NCBI RefSeq assembly: GCF_007692705.1
Contig: NZ_REBN01000116.1
Span: 1-57,849 of the forward strand
Origin: Mongoliibacter sp.
GTDB lineage: Bacteria; Bacteroidota; Bacteroidia; Cytophagales; Cyclobacteriaceae
Length of the DNA stretch: 57,849 nucleotides
Direction: 5' to 3'
Shown: one piece after another, positions 16,969 to 25,093 of the stretch
Position numbering within the stretch: position 1 is the stretch's first letter
Layout: every line of letters starts with the position of its first letter
Notes under the pieces: generated by a model
Told to the model about the DNA's origin: nothing
What the model saw: only the letters and a program-made list of their open reading frames with translations
Databases searched by the model: none
Program-made: the position numbers and the translations under genes

Positions 16969-18309
16969 ATGAAATCGAGAAGAAAATTTTTACAAACAAG
17001 CTTATTGGCAGGGGCGGGGCTAAGTGTTCCCTCCTTTATACAGGCAGAAACTTTAAGAAATCTTGCCAATAAAATCTCCCCTTCAGACACCATCAATTTT
17101 GGAGTTATTGGGTGCAAAGGAATGGGCTGGTCAGATATGAATGCTCATTTAAAATTGCCAAATGTGAATTGCATTGCCTTGGCAGATATTGATGAATCAG
17201 TACTTGCACAAAGGTCATCGGATGTAGAAAACCTTAGGGGAAAAAAACCGGCGGTTTATGGAGATTACAGGAAAATGCTTGAGAATAAAGACATAGATGC
17301 CATAATTGTGGGAACACCCGATCATTGGCACTGTCTTAATCTGGTTGATAGCCTTTCGGCAGGTAAGCATGTATATGTGGAAAAGCCCATAGCCAATACC
17401 ATAGAAGAGTGTATGTTAATGGTAGAAGCACAAAAGCGCTATGGTAAAATGGTACAGGTTGGACAATGGCAAAGAAGTGGTTCACAATATGCCCAAGCGA
17501 TAGATTATGTTAAATCAGGAAAGCTTGGACAGATCCGCTTGGTCAAAACATGGGCTTATCAAGGTTGGATGAAACCTGTGCCTGTCCTACCAGATGGAGC
17601 TGTTCCCAAGGGTGTAGATTACGACATGTGGTTGGGTCCAGCGCCCAAAAGACCTTTCAATGAAAATAGATTTCACTTCAATTTCAGGTGGTTCTGGGAC
17701 TATGCGGGTGGATTGATGACAGACTGGGGTGTTCATGAAATTGATATTGCTCTACATGCCATGGGAGTCACCGCACCCAAATCGGTAATGGCTTCAGGAG
17801 GAAAATTCGCCTATCCTGATGATGCCTCTGAAACTCCAGATACGCTTCAAACGGTGTATGAATATGATGGATTCAATATGCTCTGGGAGCATGCAACGGG
17901 GATAGATGGGGGTAATTATGGCACTACAGAGGGGATAGCTTTTATCGGCAACAATGCTACTCTGGTAGTGAACAGGGGAGGATGGAAAGTCATTCCAGAA
18001 ACCGAAAATGTTGAGGGAGAAAGAAAAAATAAAGTTGAAGAAGTACCCCATACAAAACCGGAAGGTAATGCACTGGAATTGCATGCACAGGGTTTTGTAA
18101 ATGCAATTACCAGTAATGATGCCACCAAACTTACCTGTGGTATAGAAACCGGAAGCATTGCTGCAATCAATGCTCAAATGGGGAATATAGCCTTCAAAAC
18201 CGGTAATAAAATATATTGGGATGAGCAAAAGGGTCAATTTACAGATACAGATGCAAATGACCTTATGAAAGCAAATTACAATAACGGCTGGCAATTGCCT
18301 AAAATATGA
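16969..18309 (+). CDS. Tat-exported Gfo/Idh/MocA family oxidoreductase
   Basis: 446 aa. The N-terminus MKSRRKFLQTSLLAGAG is a twin-arginine signal with the SRRKFLQ motif, so the folded enzyme would be exported with bound NAD(P). The Rossmann motif FGVIGCKGMG follows near residue 45, and HVYVEKPIANTIEECMLM carries the conserved EKP lysine used in catalysis by this family. WFWDYAGGLMTDWGVHEIDI is typical of the exported Bacteroidota/Planctomycetes subgroup. The substrate is unknown; relatives act on sugars, glycosides or inositols. Monocistronic, with the next gene convergent and its stop adjacent. Confidence 0.88.
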   Translation: MKSRRKFLQTSLLAGAGLSVPSFIQAETLRNLANKISPSDTINFGVIGCKGMGWSDMNAHLKLPNVNCIALADIDESVLAQRSSDVENLRGKKPAVYGDYRKMLENKDIDAIIVGTPDHWHCLNLVDSLSAGKHVYVEKPIANTIEECMLMVEAQKRYGKMVQVGQWQRSGSQYAQAIDYVKSGKLGQIRLVKTWAYQGWMKPVPVLPDGAVPKGVDYDMWLGPAPKRPFNENRFHFNFRWFWDYAGGLMTDWGVHEIDIALHAMGVTAPKSVMASGGKFAYPDDASETPDTLQTVYEYDGFNMLWEHATGIDGGNYGTTEGIAFIGNNATLVVNRGGWKVIPETENVEGERKNKVEEVPHTKPEGNALELHAQGFVNAITSNDATKLTCGIETGSIAAINAQMGNIAFKTGNKIYWDEQKGQFTDTDANDLMKANYNNGWQLPKI

Positions 18310-18960
18310 TCAAGGCCTGAAATTACTCAAATTCAATGGTAGGGAGACAGCTCCTGTAATCTGTCTTCCTTCCTCTTCTGAATTCCAATTGTTGGTAAGC
18401 CTAACCAACCCATTACTGATTTCAAATTGAATTTGTACAGTACCGGTGTCTCCTGTAATTTCACTTAGCCATTCTCCTGAACTGTTGGCAGATAAAAAGA
18501 GCTGAACAGGAGCCACAAAATTCACCCCTTCCATAAAGCTCAAATCTTCTTCTAATAAAGATTCAGGTATCACCTCAAAAACACCATTTTGAAGTGGAAA
18601 AGTAGGTAAGTTATAACCTTCATTAACAGCAAAAATAGGCAGCCTGTATATACTAGTCCCCGGAGTAACTGGTATTTCAAAGTTTTCATCTGTGGACAAT
18701 TCCAATACAGCCTGTATATGAGAATTTTCATTCGAAATAGTAACTGGCCCGGTGAGATTGAGTCTTGCTGCTTTGAACTCCAATCTTTGCCCATCGATAA
18801 GTACATTGTTAATCAATTGTAAGGGAGTTCTTTCTTCATTTTGAAAAGTACAGGATTGAAATAAAATTAAAATCAATATTATCAGCAGGGGAGGGGAAGT
18901 CAAAATTTTAATGTTTCCATTGCTGTATTCAAGGTATGCTATTTTTGAATTACCAATCAT
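18310..18960 (-). CDS. hypothetical lipoprotein
   Basis: 216 aa. A rather long 22-residue N-region precedes the hydrophobic stretch PPLLIILILILFQSC, which ends in a lipobox. The mature part looks beta-rich (for example NGLVRLTNNWNSEEEGRQ) and has no recognised domain. The start codon overlaps the end of the GNAT gene by 11 bases, so translation is probably coupled. It is the third gene of an aminotransferase-GNAT-lipoprotein operon. Confidence 0.62.
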   Translation of the reverse strand: MIGNSKIAYLEYSNGNIKILTSPPLLIILILILFQSCTFQNEERTPLQLINNVLIDGQRLEFKAARLNLTGPVTISNENSHIQAVLELSTDENFEIPVTPGTSIYRLPIFAVNEGYNLPTFPLQNGVFEVIPESLLEEDLSFMEGVNFVAPVQLFLSANSSGEWLSEITGDTGTVQIQFEISNGLVRLTNNWNSEEEGRQITGAVSLPLNLSNFRP

Positions 18961-19510
18961 TTTCCCTTTTTACATAAGCCCATTCTTGTTTGAGGATACT
19001 GAAGTAAATAGTATCCCTTCTTCTCCCATTAGTCATCAGGGTATGGCTTCTCAATACACCTTCTTCGATAGCATAGATATTGGATAGGGACCTTCTAGCT
19101 TGAGAATTGAGTACATCTGTTTTGAATTCTACCCTTTCAAGTTCTAAAGTTTCAAAACAGTAAGTCAATTGGAGTGCTTTCACAATTCCATTAACACCAA
19201 TACCTTGATACTGTTTGCCCAACCAGGTCCAACCAATTTCCAGTCTTTTATCCCGCTCAGAAATATTACCAAAAGCGGTTGATCCCATGATTTTATCCGT
19301 CTTTTTATCAATTACTGTAAATTGAAGTCTTTCTTCTTCAAAAGCCGGTTTTGCCCAGGTTTCCAAACCTTCTATAGTGGATAAATCATGGGTATAAAAA
19401 CGCCACATATCTGCTTCTTTGGTGAGCTCAAGGTATTTTTCAAGGTCTGAATCCTCCAAAGGTCTAAGCAATATATGCTCATTCTCCAATCTGAGATTGA
19501 AATTTATCAT
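18950..19510 (-). CDS. GNAT acetyltransferase (RimJ/RimL-like)
   Basis: 186 aa. The start ENEHILLRPLEDSDLEKYLEL and the central IGWTWLGKQYQGIGVNGIV, which corresponds to the acetyl-CoA-binding loop (Q/RxxGxG/A), identify the GNAT fold of the RimJ/RimL N-terminal acetyltransferase subgroup. The acceptor is unknown. It starts 5 bp after the aminotransferase gene and overlaps the following lipoprotein gene, so the three are likely one transcript. Confidence 0.8.
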   Translation of the reverse strand: MINFNLRLENEHILLRPLEDSDLEKYLELTKEADMWRFYTHDLSTIEGLETWAKPAFEEERLQFTVIDKKTDKIMGSTAFGNISERDKRLEIGWTWLGKQYQGIGVNGIVKALQLTYCFETLELERVEFKTDVLNSQARRSLSNIYAIEEGVLRSHTLMTNGRRRDTIYFSILKQEWAYVKRENDW

Positions 19511-19515
19511 GACGG

Positions 19516-20640
19516 TTAAACCAGTAATTCTTTAAGTGCTTGATTAAAAAATGCAACTTCTTCTACCGTGCCAGTACTTATTCTACACCAATTGTTCATT
19601 GGAGGGAATGGTCTTCCTATGATTACTCCTTTTTCCAGCATTTTGACTGCTAGGTTTGAAACATCCTGCTTGGCATTGAAAAAAACGAAGTTAGCCTGTG
19701 ATGGTAGGTAATCTAGTCCCAATTCATCCAAGGTGGATTCAATCATTTTTCGGCATTCCAGATTTTTGGCCAATGAAAATTTATAAAATTCTTCATCCTG
19801 TAGTGCCGATTTTCCAGCTTCTATGGCCATAATATTGGTGTTGGCCACAACCCTTTCTTTTAACATTTTCGCAATCTCAGGTTTCGCAATTAAATATCCC
19901 ATCCGTATTCCTGCCAGTCCATAAACTTTAGAAAGTGTTTTGGATACAATTACATTTTCTCCTTTTTTAACGAGCTCAATCATTGAAGGATATTCGGGAT
20001 CTTCGATATAGTCGTAGTAAGCCTCATCGCTGAAAATCATTGTCTTTTTGCAGGCACTTTCACAAAAATCCATAACTGCATTTTTGTTCAAAAGCTTACC
20101 TGTTGGATTATTTGGATTACAAAGAAAAACAAGTTTGGTTTTAGAAGTAATTCTCTTCTCAATTTCTTCAAGGTCGTAGTCCATATCTTTATTGAGCGGC
20201 ACCCAATTGACGTCTGCACCCCATACCTTAGCATAATCCATCATTGTCAGGAATGTCGGTAAGCCCGATATAATCTCATCACCCTTACCCGCATAAGTGA
20301 TTCCCGCAACCTTTAGACCTTCGGTTGAACCTGCAACCAATACAACATGCTCACTGGTAACACCTTCTCGTTCAGCAATCATATCCTGAAGTGCTGCATT
20401 GTAAGACCAGGGATACCTACAGCCATTGTCAAAGGCTTCAGTCATGGCTTTTCGCATAGCTGCGGATGGACCATATGGATTTTCATTTGATCCCAACCTT
20501 ATAGGAGTATTGAATGGCCTGGGATTGAATTTTTTGACTTCTTCAGCGGACAACTCGGATACCGCTGCTCCTCCCGTCAACAAAGTCATGCCGCCAAATA
20601 AAGAGGCATTTTTTAACCAATCTCTTCTTGAAAGTTTCAT
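19516..20640 (-). CDS. Tat-exported PLP-dependent aminotransferase (HisC-like)
   Basis: 374 aa. The N-terminus MKLSRRDWLKNASLFGGM is a twin-arginine signal (SRRDWLK followed by a hydrophobic stretch). The rest is fold type I aminotransferase of the histidinol-phosphate aminotransferase subgroup: RLGSNENPYGPSAAMRKAM, VFLCNPNNPTGKLL, FSDEAYYDYIEDP, and VSKTLSKVYGLAGIRMGYL, in which the SKxxxxxG(L/M)AG(I/L)R pattern places the PLP lysine. Exported aminotransferases are unusual because amino donors and PLP are mainly cytoplasmic; Tat export of a cofactor-loaded enzyme resolves the cofactor problem. No histidine biosynthesis genes are nearby, so a HisC role is unlikely. Substrate unknown. Confidence 0.82.
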   Translation of the reverse strand: MKLSRRDWLKNASLFGGMTLLTGGAAVSELSAEEVKKFNPRPFNTPIRLGSNENPYGPSAAMRKAMTEAFDNGCRYPWSYNAALQDMIAEREGVTSEHVVLVAGSTEGLKVAGITYAGKGDEIISGLPTFLTMMDYAKVWGADVNWVPLNKDMDYDLEEIEKRITSKTKLVFLCNPNNPTGKLLNKNAVMDFCESACKKTMIFSDEAYYDYIEDPEYPSMIELVKKGENVIVSKTLSKVYGLAGIRMGYLIAKPEIAKMLKERVVANTNIMAIEAGKSALQDEEFYKFSLAKNLECRKMIESTLDELGLDYLPSQANFVFFNAKQDVSNLAVKMLEKGVIIGRPFPPMNNWCRISTGTVEEVAFFNQALKELLV

Positions 20641-20862
20641 TTTATTCCAAATTTTTCAAAAGCTACCAACAATATGATTTTTATCCTAATCCTTTTTGAT
20701 CATTAGAATGATTTTGTCAAAAAAGACCTTTAAGAAGTATTAATTGCTAAAAATGAAAATTTAAGTAAAAAACAAAGGATTAAATTATTAAAAACAAAAT
20801 TTTATTCCTAAATTTTAAAAGATCAGAAACAAGTGTTAAAAAATAACCTAAAATAATCCGAT

Positions 20863-21654
20863 ATGAAAAAGTTACTTATTTCCGCTATTCTATCTTTTGG
20901 ACTGATAATAGCTTTACAGGCTCAACAGCAACGGTTTATGGTCTTTGAATTCATGAAAGTGGAGTCCAACCAAACTTATGATTTTATGGAATTCAAGGAG
21001 TTTATGGATAAAGTTTATCAAGCCGCAATCAATGACAAAAGAATTACGGGTTGGGACCTTTGGTCTCTTCAATCAGGAGCAGATATAGGTGAATTTCAGT
21101 ATATAACAATTACTTATTACAAAGATCCTGTAAGCATGATGAATGGACTCGAAGAAGAGGATCTGATAAGGTATGCCATGATAGCTCATCCACACCTGAA
21201 TGAAAATCAAGCTAGAAAGAGATTCTCTGATGCTCAGAGCAGTAGGGATTTGGCTCAAAGGGTTTATATGAAAGAAATTGCTACTACTAAGGATTCATTT
21301 CAGTTCAAAAAGGGAACTTTGGCCTCTTTTGATATGATGAAAGCTGTAGAAGGAAAATTCGAAGAATATGAAAAAGCTGAAAGAGAAGTATTTCAAGCCA
21401 TACATCAAAGTCGGATAGATAAGGGATTGATGGGCTCATGGAGTTTATTAAGAACAGCTCTGCCATTTGGAAGTGAAGCCAAAACCACGCATTTGACAAT
21501 GAATATTTACAAAGATTATCTTCAGTTTTTTAATGCCCAGGAATATGAAGATATGGAGTCCACCAAAGAACAGCAGATGGCAATTGAAAAGGGGCTGAAA
21601 TCAAGAGATCAAAAATGGGTTTACCTTGCCACTCTGGAGAATGCAATCAGATAA
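20863..21654 (+). CDS. secreted protein with internal duplication
   Basis: 263 aa with signal peptide KKLLISAILSFGLIIALQAQ. The mature protein is two similar halves: residues about 25-105 (FEFMKVESNQTYDFMEFKEF ... VYQAAINDKRITGWDLWSL ... ITITYYKD) and about 150-235 (FDMMKAVEGKFEEYEKAERE ... VFQAIHQSRIDKGLMGSWSL ... LTMNIYKD). The pattern of a strand, a helix, a GWxLW or GSWSL strand and a Y/NIYKD strand suggests a duplicated dimeric alpha/beta-barrel (ABM-like) fold. No function is recognised. It is monocistronic with its own terminator. Confidence 0.72.
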   Translation: MKKLLISAILSFGLIIALQAQQQRFMVFEFMKVESNQTYDFMEFKEFMDKVYQAAINDKRITGWDLWSLQSGADIGEFQYITITYYKDPVSMMNGLEEEDLIRYAMIAHPHLNENQARKRFSDAQSSRDLAQRVYMKEIATTKDSFQFKKGTLASFDMMKAVEGKFEEYEKAEREVFQAIHQSRIDKGLMGSWSLLRTALPFGSEAKTTHLTMNIYKDYLQFFNAQEYEDMESTKEQQMAIEKGLKSRDQKWVYLATLENAIR

Positions 21655-21670
21655 AAAGTATAATCATACA

Positions 21671-21707
21671 AAAGCCCGGATAACTTTAATTCCGGGCTTT
21701 TTCTTTT
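21671..21707 (+). terminator. rho-independent terminator
   Basis: A perfect 10-bp stem, AAAGCCCGGA / TCCGGGCTTT, with a 10-base AT-rich loop and a following T-rich run. It closes the 20863 gene and lies between it and the convergent gamma-glutamyltransferase gene. Confidence 0.9.
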
Positions 21708-23550
21708 ACCAAGCTATACCGTAATCTTCACCATGATTACTGGATCCTCCCCAAAAGCTGTCATGCTTCCAGTCAAACCAAATTGCATTCAAGGGACCTG
21801 AAGTCCTTTCAAGAAAATTCATCTTATAACCTTTTTTGGCCAATTCTCTTCTTATCCAAGTAGGCACTTCCTGATTGAGCGTAATGGAACCTGGTTTGGA
21901 ATCATGTGCTCCAAAAGAAGACTGCATATGGTAATTGTGAATATTTGCTGCTTCTGCCGCTTCTTGAACTGTCATGTCGAATTCTACTATATTCAAGAAC
22001 ATCTGTAATAAATCCTGATCTTGTGTATCTCCTCCCTGAACTGCAAAAGATAGGAAAGGCTTTCCATCTTTAAGCGCCATGCTAGGTGTTAAAGTTACTC
22101 TTGGTCTTTTACCTGGGGCGACGAGATTAAAAGGATTGAGTCGCTCGTCTAAAACAAAACTTTGCATCCTTTGGCTAAGTCCTACTCCTGTATTTCCGGC
22201 AATCACCGCAGGAACCCAACCGCCGGATGGCGTAATGGAGACCACCCAGCCATCCTTATCAGTGGCCTGAATAGATGTAGTACCGGATTGGAAACTCAAT
22301 AGAAAAGGATCCTCGGGACCTTGGACAGGTACTTCAGGGTTGTGATAGGCTAAAGCATCTTTCCTCTTTTTCAATAAATCCATAAAAGGGTTGGTTTCAC
22401 CTTGAAAAGGATAGGGGTCTCCTGGTCCTATTTCTGGATCATTCTTATCCTTTATCAATTTTGCCCTCTCTTTTGCGTATTCTTTGGAAAGTAAACCTTC
22501 CATAGGGCTTTTGGGGTCAAATGCAGGATCTCCATAGTAAAAATCTCTGTCAGTAAAAGCCAAACTCATGGTCTGGTAAAGGGTATGTATGTATTGAGAG
22601 GAGTTGTAACCCATAGATTTCAGATCAAAATTTTCCAGAATGTTTAAAGACTGAAGAAGTGCAGGGCCCTGAGTCCATTCCTGAAGTTTATAAACATCAA
22701 TTCCTTTATAATTGGTCTTTGATGGGCTTTCAATCTTCACTTTCCAATTTGCCAAATCGTCCATGGTAAAAAGCCCTCCCTGTTCCCGGGTGCCTCTAAC
22801 AATTTCTTCTGCTATATCTCCTTTGTAGAATCTTTCGTAAGCAGCGTAAATAGCTTCTTTTCTCGATTTTCCATTGGACAATGCCTCGGCCTCTGTCTCT
22901 ACCAGTTTTTGTAAAGTTTTGTAAAGATCTTCCTGAACAAAAATTTCTCCCGGATACGGTGCTTCTCTTTCTTCACCTAAATGTGGTAAAAATACTTTCT
23001 TACTATATGGCCAGTCTTTAATCAAGTCTTTGCGTCCCTCTATCATGTTAGCTGTTTGTGCCTCTATGGGGTAACCCTTGGCCATTTCCATAGCCGGTGC
23101 AAGTACTTCCTTAAGGCTCATCGTGCCATATTCAGCGAGCATGGTCATTAAACCTCCCGGAGTGCCAGGTGTAGTTGCTGCCAATGGTCCAAACTCCGGC
23201 GGATACTTCATGTCCTTTTCCTTGAAAAAATCAAGAGTGGCTCCGGTAGGTGCTACTCCCATGGCATTTATAGCAATAACCTCTTTTGTATTCGGATTGT
23301 ATATAAGGGCCTGCGTTTCACCACCCCAACTCAATACATCCCACATGGTGCAGACAGCGGCCAGCATGCCACAAGATGCGTCTACTGCATTACCTCCTTG
23401 AGCAAAAATCATGGCTCCTGCAGTGGCACCTAAAGGTTTTCCTGTAATTGCCATCCAATGCTTACCATGCAAAGGTGGTTTCTGGGTGCTTTGGGAATAT
23501 GCTGTGCATACAGTCAGTAATAACAGCATTAAGGTCAATAGTTTTTTCAT
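21706..23550 (-). CDS. ggt: gamma-glutamyltransferase family protein
   Basis: 614 aa with signal peptide ending AYS/Q, so a periplasmic Ntn-hydrolase. The N-terminal block TGKPLGATAGAMIFAQGGNA then VDASCGMLAAVC is family-typical. The self-cleavage and catalytic threonine is expected at the start of TTSIQATDKDGWVVSITPS; classical GGTs read TTHxSVVDxxG here, so His and Val positions differ. The later block FAVQGGDTQDQDLLQMFLNI resembles the YwrD-like GGT branch (GGDxQPQxxLQ) more than E. coli GGT. The reaction would be hydrolysis or transfer of gamma-glutamyl groups, for example from glutathione. It starts 3 bp after the 23554 gene, so the two are co-transcribed. Confidence 0.87.
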   Translation of the reverse strand: MKKLLTLMLLLLTVCTAYSQSTQKPPLHGKHWMAITGKPLGATAGAMIFAQGGNAVDASCGMLAAVCTMWDVLSWGGETQALIYNPNTKEVIAINAMGVAPTGATLDFFKEKDMKYPPEFGPLAATTPGTPGGLMTMLAEYGTMSLKEVLAPAMEMAKGYPIEAQTANMIEGRKDLIKDWPYSKKVFLPHLGEEREAPYPGEIFVQEDLYKTLQKLVETEAEALSNGKSRKEAIYAAYERFYKGDIAEEIVRGTREQGGLFTMDDLANWKVKIESPSKTNYKGIDVYKLQEWTQGPALLQSLNILENFDLKSMGYNSSQYIHTLYQTMSLAFTDRDFYYGDPAFDPKSPMEGLLSKEYAKERAKLIKDKNDPEIGPGDPYPFQGETNPFMDLLKKRKDALAYHNPEVPVQGPEDPFLLSFQSGTTSIQATDKDGWVVSITPSGGWVPAVIAGNTGVGLSQRMQSFVLDERLNPFNLVAPGKRPRVTLTPSMALKDGKPFLSFAVQGGDTQDQDLLQMFLNIVEFDMTVQEAAEAANIHNYHMQSSFGAHDSKPGSITLNQEVPTWIRRELAKKGYKMNFLERTSGPLNAIWFDWKHDSFWGGSSNHGEDYGIAW

Positions 23551-23553
23551 GAA

Positions 23554-24639
23554 TTAATCGTCTAATAATTTTGGAATTAAGGGCTCATAGCCTTCAAACA
23601 TGCTGTTGTAATGGGTGAAAACAACAAATAATCCTGAAGGTGTTTTTACATTAATGGAATTTTCTTTTATAAAATTCTCCATTTTTTCTGTATGCTCGTC
23701 AAAAACAGAGACAAGTTTGCGCCTTCTGTTTGGTACTTTATGAATATTTTTATCTTTTAAATAATAATAAGTATTCCTCTTCTTGATTTGGTCATTACGT
23801 TCTCCGACCATCAGAGCCTCATTATAATTTGATTCTCTAATCGAAGCGATAGTTCTCCTGACCAAAGGCACTTGCCCGTCAACCAGTACTTCAAAAAATC
23901 CCGATACCGGAACCCCATTATCCTTTAAGTCCATTCCATTTACAAAATACCTCGGTACATTTGCCACTTCATCTACCCATACTATATTTTGAACCCTTAG
24001 ACCCGGAAGTGTAGTCACCACATCTTCTTCATCCATGCGCAGCTCGAAGGTATTCGTACTGATATTGAATCTGGCGTAATATCCTTCCAACACCTCGAAA
24101 TCCCTGTATAAAAGTATTGAGGCCTTGTTCCACTTGACATCAAGATAGAAATTACCTTCCAGCCTTTTAGGTTCAGGGGGAATGCCGAAAACCTGATTAC
24201 CTCCGATAAAATTTGGCCGTTTGGTAAACAACTCCGAAATGTTTGTCGCACGTATAGTTTTTTGTAAGGCATTTTCGTCCGGATTTTCGTAGCCAATTGG
24301 GAATAAAGTAATCATACCCAAGTCTAAATCGTTTTTGACATTTACCACAGACTGATAGGACTGGTATCCAGGTGCATTGATATTCAAAATAAATCTGTTG
24401 TTATAGACATTTTCAACTAGAAAATTGCCACCATTCATAGATGTGGTAGCAAATGCAGTCTCTTTTAAAGTTATGGTAGCGCCATTGATTCGTCCTTCGG
24501 TAAGACCATCTTTTAACTGACCTTTAATCGAATATCGTTCATCCCCGGCTTGTGCAATAAGCAAATCCTGTTGAAAAAAAATAAAGATTAAAATGAAAAA
24601 TTTTAAATTTGGTCTCAACACTAATTTTCTTGTATGCAT
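23554..24639 (-). CDS. carboxypeptidase-like regulatory domain protein, secreted
   Basis: 361 aa with a signal peptide (FFILIFIFFQQDLLIAQA). Residues about 30-115 form a CarboxypepD_reg-like beta-sandwich: SIKGQLKDGLTEGRINGATI, then VYNNRFILNINAPGYQS. The C-terminal part (NLDVKWNKASILLY and later) is not recognised but resembles other Bacteroidota envelope proteins of this type. It lacks a plug or TonB-receptor barrel. It is directly upstream of the GGT gene with only 3 bp between them, which suggests a functional link at the cell surface or in the periplasm. Confidence 0.68.
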   Translation of the reverse strand: MHTRKLVLRPNLKFFILIFIFFQQDLLIAQAGDERYSIKGQLKDGLTEGRINGATITLKETAFATTSMNGGNFLVENVYNNRFILNINAPGYQSYQSVVNVKNDLDLGMITLFPIGYENPDENALQKTIRATNISELFTKRPNFIGGNQVFGIPPEPKRLEGNFYLDVKWNKASILLYRDFEVLEGYYARFNISTNTFELRMDEEDVVTTLPGLRVQNIVWVDEVANVPRYFVNGMDLKDNGVPVSGFFEVLVDGQVPLVRRTIASIRESNYNEALMVGERNDQIKKRNTYYYLKDKNIHKVPNRRRKLVSVFDEHTEKMENFIKENSINVKTPSGLFVVFTHYNSMFEGYEPLIPKLLDD

Positions 24640-24744
24640 ACTATTAAACTTTAAGAAGAAGCGTAGTATGTAATTTTTATTAGAAATTACCTTACTTTAG
24701 GCGTAATATAATTATTGATTTCTAAATAACTCAAGAAAAAACCT

Positions 24745-25089
24745 ATGTACTTATTTTTTCTTTACCTGATGGCAGGATTTTATATTTTCGCCGGAATAAT
24801 GCATTTTATCAAACCAAGGATGTATATCAAAATAATTCCACCATATTTGCCTTACCCGAAAGTACTAAATGCAATAACAGGCTTCATTGAAATTATTTTC
24901 GGTTTAGGCTTGTTATTTGAATCTACCCGGTCATTGTCAGCTTATGGTATCATTATTCTTTTATTGGCGGTTTTTCCAGCCAATATATATATGTACCAAA
25001 AAGGAAGCAGAGGTATCCCTAAATGGATTTTATTGGTAAGACTTCCTTTGCAATTTGCATTGATGGCATGGGCTTTTGTTTACACTTAA
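24745..25089 (+). CDS. DoxX-family membrane protein
   Basis: 114 aa with four predicted transmembrane helices. GFYIFAGIMHFIKPRMYIKI and GFIEIIFGLGLLFE fit the short DoxX/DoxX-like family (the H-F-x-x-P-x-x-Y pattern). Members are linked to redox or electron-transfer membrane complexes, but the role here is unknown. It is followed 4 bp later by the DEAD-box helicase, so the two are likely in one transcript. Confidence 0.75.
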   Translation: MYLFFLYLMAGFYIFAGIMHFIKPRMYIKIIPPYLPYPKVLNAITGFIEIIFGLGLLFESTRSLSAYGIIILLLAVFPANIYMYQKGSRGIPKWILLVRLPLQFALMAWAFVYT

Positions 25090-25093
25090 TATC

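Noticed and set aside
17794-18294. A 166-codon open frame antisense to the Gfo/Idh/MocA gene
   Set aside because: The sense gene has a full set of family motifs and a Tat signal; the antisense frame has no start context or recognisable domain.
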